Part shown: positions 1 through 8,539 of the stretch, in pieces
Position numbering within the stretch: the stretch's first letter is position 1
Layout of the letters: each line of letters opens with the position of its first letter
NCBI GenBank assembly: GCA_963667535.2
Contig: CAXXDU010000002.1
Location: forward strand, 1,178,001 to 1,242,000
From: UBA5614 sp963667535
GTDB lineage: Bacteria; Cloacimonadota; Cloacimonadia; Cloacimonadales; Cloacimonadaceae
Length of the DNA: 64,000 nt
Reading direction: 5' to 3'
Notes under the pieces: model-generated
What the model was told of the DNA's origin: nothing
Database searches by the model: none
What the model saw: only the letters and a program-made list of their open reading frames with translations
Made by a program: the position numbers and the translations under genes

Positions 1-1
1 C

Positions 2-1390
2 AAAAGTTACACAAGTAAAGCTATAGAAAATAATCCCGGATTGGCAGAGGCATTTTTTCAAATGGCAAAGCTCATGATTGCTGATGGGAATGTGAAAGAA
101 TCATTCAAATACCTGGAGAACGCAATAGAAAAAGACACTTTCTATGCTTTAAAATCAATTGCAGACAGAGATTTTCAAAATCATGAAACAGAATTGACTG
201 AGTATCTTGAGTCACTTAGAAAAGAAAAGAACAACAAATATAAATCAAAAATCACTGCTGATATAAATGCCCTAAGAAGCTCTAATATGCCTGCTGACCT
301 ACAGAAAAGGATTGATAACTTTACCAGCGGTAAGTCGCTTCTGGACTTGAGTAAAACGGAACGTGACTGGGAAGAATTCAAACTAAAACCGTGGTTTTAT
401 ACCGTCGAGATGGGAGATATCTTTGTCGAGCACGATGTGCTTGTAAAAGTTGTAGAACCATATCGGGAAAAAGTAGTTATCAGACAAGCGACATGGTATC
501 GAAGAGAAGAATCCAAATTTGTTACCAAGAACCGCGAAGTTGAAAAAAAGAAAAAGCAAAAATATGCAGTAAAGATATTCAGGGATACATTCACTTTCTT
601 TACCGGAAAAGTATTGGCTGACTATGACCTGGTTTTGGTTGAAGAAGGCAATTTCTTGATGGGGGATAGTTCCAGTACCGGTAGAAGTGATGAAAAGCCG
701 GTTCAAAACGTCAAACTCAGTCCCTATTTAATCTGCACTACACAAGTGGCTCAAAAGGTCTGGAATCTCGTTATGAATAATAATCCTTCCAACTTTGAGG
801 GTTACAATCTACCTGTTGATCAGATTAGCTGGTATGACAGCGTTGAGTTTTGTAACAGGCTGAGTGCGATGGCAGGATTCACTCCATGCTATACGATTAA
901 CAAAGAAAAAGATAATTCTCTGAATAAGAATAAAAACGATGCTTTCAGGTGGACAATAACATGTAATCTGAAAGCAAATGGTTATCGGCTTCCAACTGAA
1001 GCTGAATGGGAATTTGCCGCAAAAGGCGGAAACAGTACCAATTTTAAAATATTTTCAGGCAGTGATGACGTCAATCAAGTGGCATGGTACAAGGATAACT
1101 CCGGCTATAAGACTCAAAATGTCGGTCAGAAACAGGCTAATGAATTGGGCATTTATGACATGAGTGGTAATGTGTGGGAGTGGTGCTGGGATTGGTACGA
1201 TAATTACGGTTTGGCAGAAACACATGACCCCATGGGTCCTGAATATGGAGCTTACCGTGTTCTTAGAGGCGGGTCATGGGCTGATAGTAAAAACTATCAA
1301 CGTAGTACCGGTCGCGGTAGCGAATCACCATTCGGAAGATATAGCAGCATCGGTTTAAGACTTGTCAGAGCTTATATCAAAAAAGGCTAA
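2..1390 (+). CDS. SUMF1/FGE-domain protein, 5'-truncated by window edge
   Basis: The reading frame is open to the left edge, so the true start lies outside the window; the first possible internal start is TTG at 41. About 460 residues are visible. The N-terminal part is helical and TPR-like (AFFQMAKLMIADGNVKESFK). A Lys-rich middle segment follows. The last ~240 residues form a formylglycine-generating-enzyme-like (SUMF1, C-type-lectin fold) domain with the family hallmarks EGNFLMGD, RLPTEAEWEFAAKGG, GNVWEWCWDWY, RVLRGGSW and GLRLVR. Most bacterial members are not sulfatase activators, and no sulfatase is nearby, so a specific substrate cannot be given. The gene converges on the next one with a 3-nt gap. 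Domain assignment is secure; function is unknown. Confidence 0.85.
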   Translation, partial: KSYTSKAIENNPGLAEAFFQMAKLMIADGNVKESFKYLENAIEKDTFYALKSIADRDFQNHETELTEYLESLRKEKNNKYKSKITADINALRSSNMPADLQKRIDNFTSGKSLLDLSKTERDWEEFKLKPWFYTVEMGDIFVEHDVLVKVVEPYREKVVIRQATWYRREESKFVTKNREVEKKKKQKYAVKIFRDTFTFFTGKVLADYDLVLVEEGNFLMGDSSSTGRSDEKPVQNVKLSPYLICTTQVAQKVWNLVMNNNPSNFEGYNLPVDQISWYDSVEFCNRLSAMAGFTPCYTINKEKDNSLNKNKNDAFRWTITCNLKANGYRLPTEAEWEFAAKGGNSTNFKIFSGSDDVNQVAWYKDNSGYKTQNVGQKQANELGIYDMSGNVWEWCWDWYDNYGLAETHDPMGPEYGAYRVLRGGSWADSKNYQRSTGRGSESPFGRYSSIGLRLVRAYIKKG

Positions 1391-1393
1391 AAT

Positions 1394-2047
1394 TTATTCA
1401 AAGACCTTATCTTTTATTCGCAACTTCGTTATGTATAATATTTCACAAGCTCCATTTCCTGTATCAGTTCTGATTGTACTTGTATTCCAGTTTGTAGTTC
1501 CATGTTTTTCGACATTTGCAATAATACAAACCAGATAACCTTCAATTTCTACCAACTCTTTCTTTTTAGCTACTTTCAAAGCCCTGCGGATGTTTAAGTT
1601 AGATGGTATCATATGATTGTTTGACATGTGTTGAGCTAAATATTCTACGGCAACGGGGGCAGATTGTTTGTATCTGTAATGGCAAAATCTGCCATATTGA
1701 CTAAACTTCACATACGGAAACATTCCTGGCACATCTCCCCAACAGATTGCATAATCATAAGGAGAAAGCCTGCTCCAGTGAGTATTGGTGTATCTTTTTT
1801 TACTCACAAGAACTCCACTGATCTTGTATTTTGCTTTGACAGTGAAAAAGAATTTTGCATTTCCATAGGTCAAAGGAGGCAGTATCGTTTCCGAATCAGT
1901 TGTCTGAATCGGGTCAGAAGAAATATTTATCGGTTCAACAAAGGCGTCAGTTGAAAGGGGGGCAGTCTGAGTAGTATATATCAGAATACCTAGTCCGACA
2001 GCTGCAATAATCCCCAACACTATCAGTAATTTACTAGACAATTGCAC
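1394..2047 (-). CDS. Conserved hypothetical membrane-anchored protein
   Basis: This protein of about 217 residues has one N-terminal membrane segment (LLIVLGIIAAVGLGILIYTT) followed by a soluble domain. The soluble part carries motifs I recognise from a widespread unnamed family: a LSPYDYAICWGDVP-like segment, SNNHMIPSN, a 'vEIEGYLV' strand and a C-terminal RTDTGNGACEILYI. The function of that family is not known to me. The start is GTG at 2047; no ATG fits and the ribosome-binding site is weak, so the true start could be slightly internal. It is the last gene of a minus-strand run MscS-HAD-YjbQ-this gene, 32 nt after YjbQ, and is probably co-transcribed with it. Confidence 0.7.
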   Translation of the reverse strand: MQLSSKLLIVLGIIAAVGLGILIYTTQTAPLSTDAFVEPINISSDPIQTTDSETILPPLTYGNAKFFFTVKAKYKISGVLVSKKRYTNTHWSRLSPYDYAICWGDVPGMFPYVKFSQYGRFCHYRYKQSAPVAVEYLAQHMSNNHMIPSNLNIRRALKVAKKKELVEIEGYLVCIIANVEKHGTTNWNTSTIRTDTGNGACEILYITKLRIKDKVFE

Positions 2048-2079
2048 CTCATTATAATAAATTTGTAGGCAGAAATAAT

Positions 2080-2496
2080 CTAATCACCAATGATTTTTAC
2101 TAAAACACGTTTACGTCTTTTACCGTCAAATTCTCCATAAAAGATTTGTTCCCAAGGACCAAAATCCAGCTTACCTTCAGTGATGGCTACAACGACTTCT
2201 CTGCCCATAATCTGTCTCTTAAGATGTGCATCAGCATTATCCTCAAAACCATTATGTGCATATTGTGAGTGTGGAAGTTCCGGGGCAAGCTTTTCCAGCC
2301 ACTTTTCAAAGTCTTTATGCAAACCTTGTTCATCATCGTTGATAAAAACGCTGGCTGTAATATGCATAGCATTAACCAGACACAGACCTTCCTGAATGCC
2401 ACTTTCAATTATACATGTATCAATCTGTGAGGTAATATTCACAAATTCCCTGCGCTGAGCAGTATTAAACCAGAGTTCTTTACGGTAGCTTTTCAT
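2080..2496 (-). CDS. yjbQ: YjbQ family protein (UPF0047)
   Basis: The 138-residue length is normal for the family, and the protein matches it end to end. It has LVNAMHITASVFIND near residue 45, YAHN around residue 80, HLKRQIMGREVVVAITEGKLDFGPWEQIFYGEFDG, and the terminal RRKRVLVKIIG strand. The conserved His and Glu residues of the putative metal site are present. Family members have been reported to have weak thiamine-phosphate synthase activity; the physiological role is uncertain. It sits 9 nt after the HAD phosphatase gene and is probably in the same transcript. Confidence 0.9.
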   Translation of the reverse strand: MKSYRKELWFNTAQRREFVNITSQIDTCIIESGIQEGLCLVNAMHITASVFINDDEQGLHKDFEKWLEKLAPELPHSQYAHNGFEDNADAHLKRQIMGREVVVAITEGKLDFGPWEQIFYGEFDGKRRKRVLVKIIGD

Positions 2497-2505
2497 ATCA
2501 AATTC

Positions 2506-3180
2506 CTAATCTATATAGTCTAATAAATCAAGAGGTTCTTTGAGCAAGATTTGAGCCCCGCTCAAGATTAATTCATCTTTACCCCTGAATCCCCATTCTG
2601 CTCCGATAGATATCATACCTGCATTGTGAGCTGTGAAAATATCAATATCGCTATCTCCAACAAACCCGATTTGTTCCGGCTCAAGCTTCCAGGCATCAGC
2701 AATTTGCAAAGCCATTACAGGATTTGGTTTTGTCGGAATCCCATGGCGTTGACCGTAAACACTTGTAAAGATTGAACCCTCCAGACTGGTGTCAACAACC
2801 GGAAAGAAGAAATCAACTATTTTCAAAGTAAATTCCTCAGGTTTATTGGATAAGATAGATATCGGGATATTCTTCTTTCGAAGCGCATGCAGCAATTCTG
2901 ATATGCCTTGATACAGATGAGTTTTGGCATGCCAGTTCTGATGGTAAAAGTAACGGAATCTCTCCACAAATGTGTTGATGTTTTTTTCAGTTTGCTGGTC
3001 TGATGGAAGCAGTCTCTGAGCGATGTTCTCAGCTCCACCCCCGACAATCCATCTGTATTTACTGACTTCAAGTGGAGGTAAACCAAGCTCTGCTAATGCA
3101 CTATTCTCAGCATCGGCAATATCTTCTAAAGTATCTATCAGCGTACCGTCCAGATCAAAGATAACTCCTTTAATCGTCAT
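2506..3180 (-). CDS. HAD-superfamily hydrolase, phosphoglycolate-phosphatase-like
   Basis: This 224-residue protein has the full set of HAD motifs. Motif I is GVIFDLDGTLIDT at the N-terminus, with nucleophile and acid/base Asp. Motif II is ISILSNKP. Motif III is the Lys of TKPNP. Motif IV is IGFVGDSDIDI with two Asp. The helical cap after motif I is typical of Gph/PGP-type phosphatases acting on small phosphorylated metabolites. The substrate is not readable from sequence. The start ATG overlaps the stop of the upstream MscS gene by 4 nt (ATGA), which indicates translational coupling. Confidence 0.88.
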   Translation of the reverse strand: MTIKGVIFDLDGTLIDTLEDIADAENSALAELGLPPLEVSKYRWIVGGGAENIAQRLLPSDQQTEKNINTFVERFRYFYHQNWHAKTHLYQGISELLHALRKKNIPISILSNKPEEFTLKIVDFFFPVVDTSLEGSIFTSVYGQRHGIPTKPNPVMALQIADAWKLEPEQIGFVGDSDIDIFTAHNAGMISIGAEWGFRGKDELILSGAQILLKEPLDLLDYID

Positions 3181-4013
3181 GCGGGCTGCTCTTGATCTGA
3201 TATCTCTGACGAAACGGCAATGTATGTATAGGGAATACCAATTCCTTGTTTCGCAAATTCATCCTTAATTTTCAACATCAATAGGTTCTTGATAGGGATG
3301 ATGTTATCCTGAGTGCTCCAAACTCCAAACAGTATATGTATTCCCGTAGCTAAATATTGTTCGATTAAAACTACAGGTTCAGGGTTTTTAAGCGCCATAG
3401 GTTCTTTAAAGGCTATTTGTTGAAGGACTGTTATTACCTTATCCAGGTCATCATTGTATGCAACTGTTAAATTGAGGTTTAGTCTGCGGATAGGATACCT
3501 GGTAATATTTGTCACTTCGGATTTAAGCATGTTTTCATTTGGAATGCGGACAAAGCGGTTATCAACAGTTTTAACTTTTATTGAGAGCAGGTCAATGGAT
3601 ATGACAGTTCCTGTTGTATTGCCAATCTGGATGGAGTCACCAATAATGAAAGGTTTTTCGGAAATTAGAAAGATACCGCTGATGATATTGGATACACTGG
3701 TTTGAGAAGCAAAACCAATAGCTATACCAAATATACCTGCTGCTCCTAGTAAAGCGGATATTTTGAAACCAAGCTCATTGAGAACTGTAATCAGTATGAT
3801 AATCACACCCAGATAGTATATTGAGCGTTTGATTAGCATCTCAGATTGAGTAGAAAACTTGTTTTGAATGACCTTGCCGGTGACTTTGGGAAGGATTCGT
3901 ATTAATGGAATGCCTATCAGGATAATCAAGGCAACTCTCAAACCCTGCGAGATAGTTTCAGGAGTGAAGTACTCTAACGCAAAAGCATGTAAATCAATTA
4001 AACCAGCAAGCAT
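3177..4013 (-). CDS. Mechanosensitive ion channel, MscS family
   Basis: This 278-residue inner-membrane protein has three hydrophobic segments in the first ~110 residues and then the MscS pore and beta domain. The Gly/Ala-rich pore helix reads ALLGAAGIFGIAIGFASQTSVSNIISG. It is followed by FLISEKPFIIGDSIQIG, GTVISIDLLSIKVKT and VRIPNENMLKSEVTN, all typical of small MscS channels that open on membrane tension during hypo-osmotic shock. It is the first gene of a four-gene minus-strand run. No clear promoter was found upstream; the preceding gap holds the terminator of the cyclophilin unit. Confidence 0.93.
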   Translation of the reverse strand: MLAGLIDLHAFALEYFTPETISQGLRVALIILIGIPLIRILPKVTGKVIQNKFSTQSEMLIKRSIYYLGVIIILITVLNELGFKISALLGAAGIFGIAIGFASQTSVSNIISGIFLISEKPFIIGDSIQIGNTTGTVISIDLLSIKVKTVDNRFVRIPNENMLKSEVTNITRYPIRRLNLNLTVAYNDDLDKVITVLQQIAFKEPMALKNPEPVVLIEQYLATGIHILFGVWSTQDNIIPIKNLLMLKIKDEFAKQGIGIPYTYIAVSSEISDQEQPA

Positions 4014-4101
4014 ATTTTAACTCCATCTAAACAACTGTTATTGATATTAAGCATGGATTCTATCTATAAAAGGGAGTGCTATTTGTCTATGCTTTTTTTA
4101 C

Positions 4102-4136
4102 AAAAAAAGACAGTCCATAGTAGAAGGACTGTCTTT
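4102..4136 (-). terminator. Rho-independent terminator of the cyclophilin transcript
   Basis: There is a perfect 11-bp stem (4106-4116 pairing with 4126-4136, AAAGACAGTCC / GGACTGTCTTT) with a 9-nt loop. On the minus strand the stem is followed by a run of U from 4108 down to 4102. It lies about 100 nt beyond the end of the 4240-4494 frame, so that frame is inside the transcript it ends. Confidence 0.85.
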
Positions 4137-4239
4137 AATTAATTTTACTCAAAGTAATATCTTATCTGCGTTGTAAAAGGGCAGATATGGTCCAAAAGTC
4201 TTAATCATTCCAATGTTAATACTTGATATAACCCTATCC

Positions 4240-4494
4240 TCATTTCATAGAATCAGTATAGTAGGTTTCTATGGATAAAATCAGATGATCAAGGGTTTGC
4301 TTCAGATTACTCACATCGAAAGACTTTTTATCTCCGTTATCAAAGGTAATTACAATATTGCCTAAAGCTGTAGCTACTTCTCTGATCTTTGGAATCAGGA
4401 CATATATCTTGCCTGTATGCTCATCTTCAAAAGTATATATAGCCTTCGTATAAACCTCAGTAATTATCTGTAGCGGATGATCAGCAACTATTTT
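4240..4494 (-). other. Open frame without a start codon behind the cyclophilin gene (possible -1 frameshift extension)
   Basis: About 84 codons are open in the -1 frame relative to the cyclophilin gene, beginning at its stop codon and ending with TGA at 4240-4242. The translation has protein-like composition, for example YTFEDEHTGKIYVLIPKIRE and later SFDVSNLKQTLDHLIL. It has no ATG, GTG or TTG in a sensible position and no ribosome-binding site. The cyclophilin ends GTT AAA AAA TAG, so a -1 slip on the six A residues would read straight into this frame. It could be a programmed extension, an inactivated end of the same gene, or the remnant of another gene. I do not recognise the sequence. 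Confidence 0.4.
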
Positions 4495-5333
4495 TTAACG
4501 GTAATCTTTTGGATGAATGCCTGATTATCCACCAGGGGATTGTCACTCTTATCACGAGGTAATGCTTCAATCTTATGTACGATGTCCATACCTTTGGTAA
4601 CCTTTCCAAATACAGTGTGCTTGCCATTCAACCAATCAGCTCCATCTTTTTTTGTAACGATAAAGAACTGAGAACCGTTTGTATTAGGTCCGCTATTTGC
4701 CATGCAGATTGTTCCATAAGCTACGGGATGCTTCACATCTTTTTTTGCAAGAACTCCTGTAAAACCTGTTTTTTCAACAAACCATTCAATTGTGTGAGCC
4801 ATAATCGGTTCACCGTTCTGTGCTTTAATGACGGCATCAAACACAGCTTTAACAGACGTATCGGGTGCTGCTTCATTAGCCTGGATATAGGGAAGAATAA
4901 CATCACTCCAGATGGTTCTTGCAGTCTCTTCGGTTGTAATAGCACCTGTCATCGGAGTTCCGTTAATATAGGCTTCATCTTCAAACTTGTAGCCTGGTCC
5001 ACCTTGTCCATCATTAGCTCTGTCAGCGTCTTTTGTATTGGGATCGCCGCCCTGAATCATAAAATCAGGAATTACTCTGTGAAAATAAGTGTTTTCATAG
5101 AACCCATCATTACTCAGTTTTACGAAATTATCCACGGTCTTTGGTGCCATATCAGGCCATAATTCCAGTTCGATAGTTCCCTGGCTTGTTTTCATCGTTA
5201 CATTTACTTTCTTGTTCATTAAGTTTGTCATACCAGTATCATCCTTTTTTTGTACTTCTTCGGCAAACAGAAGCGTTGCCATCACGATTATCACAATCAG
5301 CAAGCACAAACCTTTCATTTTAGTTAACATCAT
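4488..5333 (-). CDS. Exported cyclophilin-type peptidyl-prolyl cis-trans isomerase
   Basis: The protein has 281 residues. A signal peptide (residues ~8-24, CLLIVIIVMATLLFAEE) points to the periplasm. The cyclophilin fold is clear: VTMKTSQGTIELELWPDMAPKTVDNF, then the active-site Arg86 in YFHRVIPDFMIQGGD, MANSGPNTNGSQFFIVTK at 211-228, and LNGKHTVFGKV. Between residues ~125 and 203 there is an insertion of about 75 residues, including TIWSDVILPYIQANE and IEWFVEKTG, that short PpiA/PpiB enzymes lack. The start is at ATG-ATG 5333/5330 behind AAGGAG. The frame ends in AAA AAA TAG with a further open frame behind it. It catalyses prolyl isomerisation of exported proteins. Confidence 0.92.
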   Translation of the reverse strand: MMLTKMKGLCLLIVIIVMATLLFAEEVQKKDDTGMTNLMNKKVNVTMKTSQGTIELELWPDMAPKTVDNFVKLSNDGFYENTYFHRVIPDFMIQGGDPNTKDADRANDGQGGPGYKFEDEAYINGTPMTGAITTEETARTIWSDVILPYIQANEAAPDTSVKAVFDAVIKAQNGEPIMAHTIEWFVEKTGFTGVLAKKDVKHPVAYGTICMANSGPNTNGSQFFIVTKKDGADWLNGKHTVFGKVTKGMDIVHKIEALPRDKSDNPLVDNQAFIQKITVKK

Positions 5334-5383
5334 ATCTCCTTGCTTTTAAATAAGCTTGTGTAAATTTATCATACAATAAAACC

Positions 5384-5412
5384 ATAATAATTACCCTCTG
5401 TGTTTTGGGCAA
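5384..5412 (-). promoter_or_regulatory. Candidate promoter of the cyclophilin gene
   Basis: On the minus strand, TTGCCC (5407-5412) and TATTAT (5384-5389) are separated by exactly 17 nt, about 50 nt before the start codon. Confidence 0.5.
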
Positions 5413-5449
5413 CTTTTATCTTTTAATACACAAATTTTCGTTATCAGTA

Positions 5450-8400
5450 TCAACTGACTATCTTGTTCTTCCTGGATTTCTCTTCGAAATAAGAATATAT
5501 GACGGGGATGAATACCAGTGTGATGAGAGTGGAACTAATCATTCCACCAACCACAGCTCTGGCAAGGGGAGCCTGAGCTTCTCCACCTTCACCCATTCCA
5601 ATAGCCATCGGAATTAAACCAAGTATAGTTGTGCAGGCTGTCATCAGGATAGGGCGTAGACGTCTTCTGCCTGCTTCTTCAATAGCTTCACGCACAGGCA
5701 TGCCATCCCTGCGACGCAGCAGATTAGTGGTATCTACCAGCAGGATTGCGTTATTTACTACAATTCCCCCCAGCATGATACAGCCAATATAGGATTGGAT
5801 ATTGAAAGTTGTATTAGTGAGGAATAGCATCAAAGCTACTCCTATTGCTGCCATGGGGACAGAGAACATCACGACAAAAGGGTCTCTCAGAGACTCGTAT
5901 TGGCAAGCCATAACCATATATACCAGGATTAAAGCCAGGATAAATCCAACCATCAGTTCTCTTGAAGATTTCTGTTGTTCTTCATAATCTCCGCCAAAGA
6001 CAACAGCAAAGTCCTGCGGTATTGCCACATCATGAAGCTTTGCGCGTATATCTCCAACGATTGAGCTCATATCCCTTCCGCTGATGTTTGCATTCACGGT
6101 GGTCACACGTTCCTGATTTTGGCGTTCAATTTGGGAAGCACCTCGTCCGGATTCTACAGATACAACATTTCGGAGAACTATGGGGTTCCCGGCTGAATTT
6201 GTTATAGTAAGGTTAAGTATATCATCCAGGCTAACTTTGTCTTTTTCATCCACCTGCACCAGAATACCGTACTCTTTGCCACCTTCCCTGTAGCTGCCTG
6301 CTTTTGTGCCTGATAACACGGTTTGCAGCATCTGAGCTATCTGCTCAACAGAGAGTCCCATTTCAGCAGCTTTTTGCCTGTCAACCACAACCAGTTCTTC
6401 GGGAGAACCTGTTGTACGGCTGAGATTGCTGTCAGTAACTCCCTTCACAGAATCAACTATTTTCTGAACCTGCCTGGCAATGATTGCCCCTTTATCCAGG
6501 TCATGTCCTCGCACTACCACTTCGAGCCGTCCACCACCACCTGACATTGCACGGGTCATCATACTCATACTGGGATTCACGCGTATCTTCGCTCCGGTTA
6601 TATTTCCCAGTAATTTGCGTAATTGGATACAAACCTCTTCACTGGAGCGTTTTCTTTCAGCTTGCGTTACAAGGGAAATCCTTAAAGAACCAGTATTCGA
6701 TGAAGCAGCACCCCAACCGCCACCGCCTATAGAACTTACCATGTTTTGTATTTCCGGAACTGATTTTTTTACTATTGCTTCCACCTGTTTCATCTTTGCA
6801 TCAGTGATTTCCAGTTTTGTCCCGGCTTCCATTTCTACGTTTACCCGGATTTCGCCTTCATCAGAAGCCGGCATCAGTTCCTTACCTATGAACTGAATGA
6901 GGATAATGCTAAAAACTAATAATACTGAAGCAATTACCACGACACTTAGCCGATGGTCTAAAACATAATGCAGCAATTTCTTATACTGGGCTTCCATTAT
7001 GGACAAGTATCTGCCCACTCCGTGATAAATCCTTTCTCTTAAGCCTTCACCGGGTTTTTCGTTTGGGTCATTTAATGTAAGTAACCGGCTGGAAAGCATA
7101 GGAACCAAAGTAAGAGCAGTAACCAAGGAACAAAAGATGGAAAATGATACAACGTATGCCAATTGCTTAAACATAACACCGGACATGCCACGTACAAAAA
7201 TAAGAGGCAGAAAAACAACCACAGTAGTGAGAGTGCTGGCAATAATAGGCGCTACAACTTCATCAGTGCCGGCTACAGCAGCTTCTTTACGGCTCATTCC
7301 GGTTTCTCGCAGGCGATAGATATTTTCCAACACCACGATGGAATTGTCCAATAGCATGCCTACTCCTAGTGCCAATCCTCCCAGAGTCATCAGGTTCAAT
7401 GTAAAACCGCTAAAGTATATCAATCCAAAAGTTGCTACTATCGAAATTGGAATTGCAGTCGAGATAATGGCGGTGCTCTTGATATTACGTAAAAACAGCA
7501 GTAAGATTAGTATTGCCAAAATACCACCGATTAAAGCTGAAGAACCTACATTGCCGATAGAACGCTGGATATATATAGAGCTATCCATGATTGGCACAAG
7601 CTTTGCCTGAGGAAAATCAATATTGATTTTTTTGATCTCTGCCAGAGCAGCCTTAGCTACATCCACAGTATTAGTTCCAGATTGTTTATTTAAGGAAATC
7701 TGGACACCAGGTTCTCCGTTAATTCTTGTAAAACGTGTTACTTTTGCCCATGAATCATCTACTGCAGACAGTTGTCCCAAGGTAATTGATGTCCCTCCGC
7801 GTTCCAGAACCACTGAGTTTCGTAGTTCTTCCAGATTACGGAATTCACCTGGTGTGCGGATTGTGATTTCGTTATTTCCGCTGGTTATAGAACCGGCAGG
7901 CAAATTAATGTTTGCATTCTTGAGTGCATTTATTATTTGCTCAAGTGGTAAACGCAGCGCTTTGATTTTCTCCGGGTCGAGATTTACATGAATCTCTCGA
8001 ACCAGACCGCCACGCACATTGATAGCAGCAACACCTGGTACGCGTTCAAGCCTGTAGGCAATTTGATTATCTATCAGTTGTCTTAGTTGAAGAGCAGGAA
8101 GTTTACTGGTGACACCCAACTCCAGAATAGGAGTTGCTGCCAGATCAAACTTACGCAAAGTCGGTCTGCCGGCACCATCAGGGAGATTAGCTGTAACTCT
8201 GTCCAAACGGTCTCGCAGGTCATTGGATGCAGAATCAAGATTGGTACCCCAGTTAAAGGAAATCCTTACATTGCTGTTACCTTCGCCTGATTCAGATTCA
8301 ATAGACTGCACTCCGGGTACCGCAGCTACAGCCTGTTCAATCGGTCGGGTAATAAGCTGTTCCATTTCTTCCGGGCTGGCATTGCCATAATCTGTAGAAA

Positions 8401-8539
8401 CACTTAAGGTTGGATATGTAATATCCGGCATCAGGTCAACCGGCAGACGCGATAGTGCCAGTCCACCCAGAATCAACACTATCAGCACTATCATGCTGGT
8501 GAAAATGGGACGTTCGACTGATTTCTGTGCCAGACTCAT
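5450..8539 (-). CDS. RND (AcrB/HAE) efflux pump, inner-membrane permease
   Basis: The 1029-residue length is standard for the family. The N-terminus SVERPIFTSMIVLIVLILGG is the first membrane helix of HAE-type RND pumps. The two large periplasmic loops and two groups of membrane helices follow the usual repeat. The proton-relay region in helix 4 reads GVGMLLDNSIVVLENIYR, with one Asp where AcrB has an Asp pair. GGIVVNNAILLVDTTNLLRRRDG is the matching helix-10 motif. The pump exports drugs or lipophilic compounds using proton-motive force as a trimer. Its start overlaps the stop of the adaptor gene by 4 nt. No outer-membrane TolC-type gene is adjacent, so the exit duct must be encoded elsewhere. 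Substrate cannot be predicted. Confidence 0.95.
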   Translation of the reverse strand: MSLAQKSVERPIFTSMIVLIVLILGGLALSRLPVDLMPDITYPTLSVSTDYGNASPEEMEQLITRPIEQAVAAVPGVQSIESESGEGNSNVRISFNWGTNLDSASNDLRDRLDRVTANLPDGAGRPTLRKFDLAATPILELGVTSKLPALQLRQLIDNQIAYRLERVPGVAAINVRGGLVREIHVNLDPEKIKALRLPLEQIINALKNANINLPAGSITSGNNEITIRTPGEFRNLEELRNSVVLERGGTSITLGQLSAVDDSWAKVTRFTRINGEPGVQISLNKQSGTNTVDVAKAALAEIKKINIDFPQAKLVPIMDSSIYIQRSIGNVGSSALIGGILAILILLLFLRNIKSTAIISTAIPISIVATFGLIYFSGFTLNLMTLGGLALGVGMLLDNSIVVLENIYRLRETGMSRKEAAVAGTDEVVAPIIASTLTTVVVFLPLIFVRGMSGVMFKQLAYVVSFSIFCSLVTALTLVPMLSSRLLTLNDPNEKPGEGLRERIYHGVGRYLSIMEAQYKKLLHYVLDHRLSVVVIASVLLVFSIILIQFIGKELMPASDEGEIRVNVEMEAGTKLEITDAKMKQVEAIVKKSVPEIQNMVSSIGGGGWGAASSNTGSLRISLVTQAERKRSSEEVCIQLRKLLGNITGAKIRVNPSMSMMTRAMSGGGGRLEVVVRGHDLDKGAIIARQVQKIVDSVKGVTDSNLSRTTGSPEELVVVDRQKAAEMGLSVEQIAQMLQTVLSGTKAGSYREGGKEYGILVQVDEKDKVSLDDILNLTITNSAGNPIVLRNVVSVESGRGASQIERQNQERVTTVNANISGRDMSSIVGDIRAKLHDVAIPQDFAVVFGGDYEEQQKSSRELMVGFILALILVYMVMACQYESLRDPFVVMFSVPMAAIGVALMLFLTNTTFNIQSYIGCIMLGGIVVNNAILLVDTTNLLRRRDGMPVREAIEEAGRRRLRPILMTACTTILGLIPMAIGMGEGGEAQAPLARAVVGGMISSTLITLVFIPVIYSYFEEKSRKNKIVS

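Noticed and set aside
4575..5162. 195-codon frame opposite the cyclophilin gene
   Set aside because: Antisense shadow; Cys/His-rich translation without a family and no start signal.
6480..6896. 138-codon frame opposite the RND permease gene
   Set aside because: Antisense shadow of a conserved gene; no ribosome-binding site and no recognisable family.
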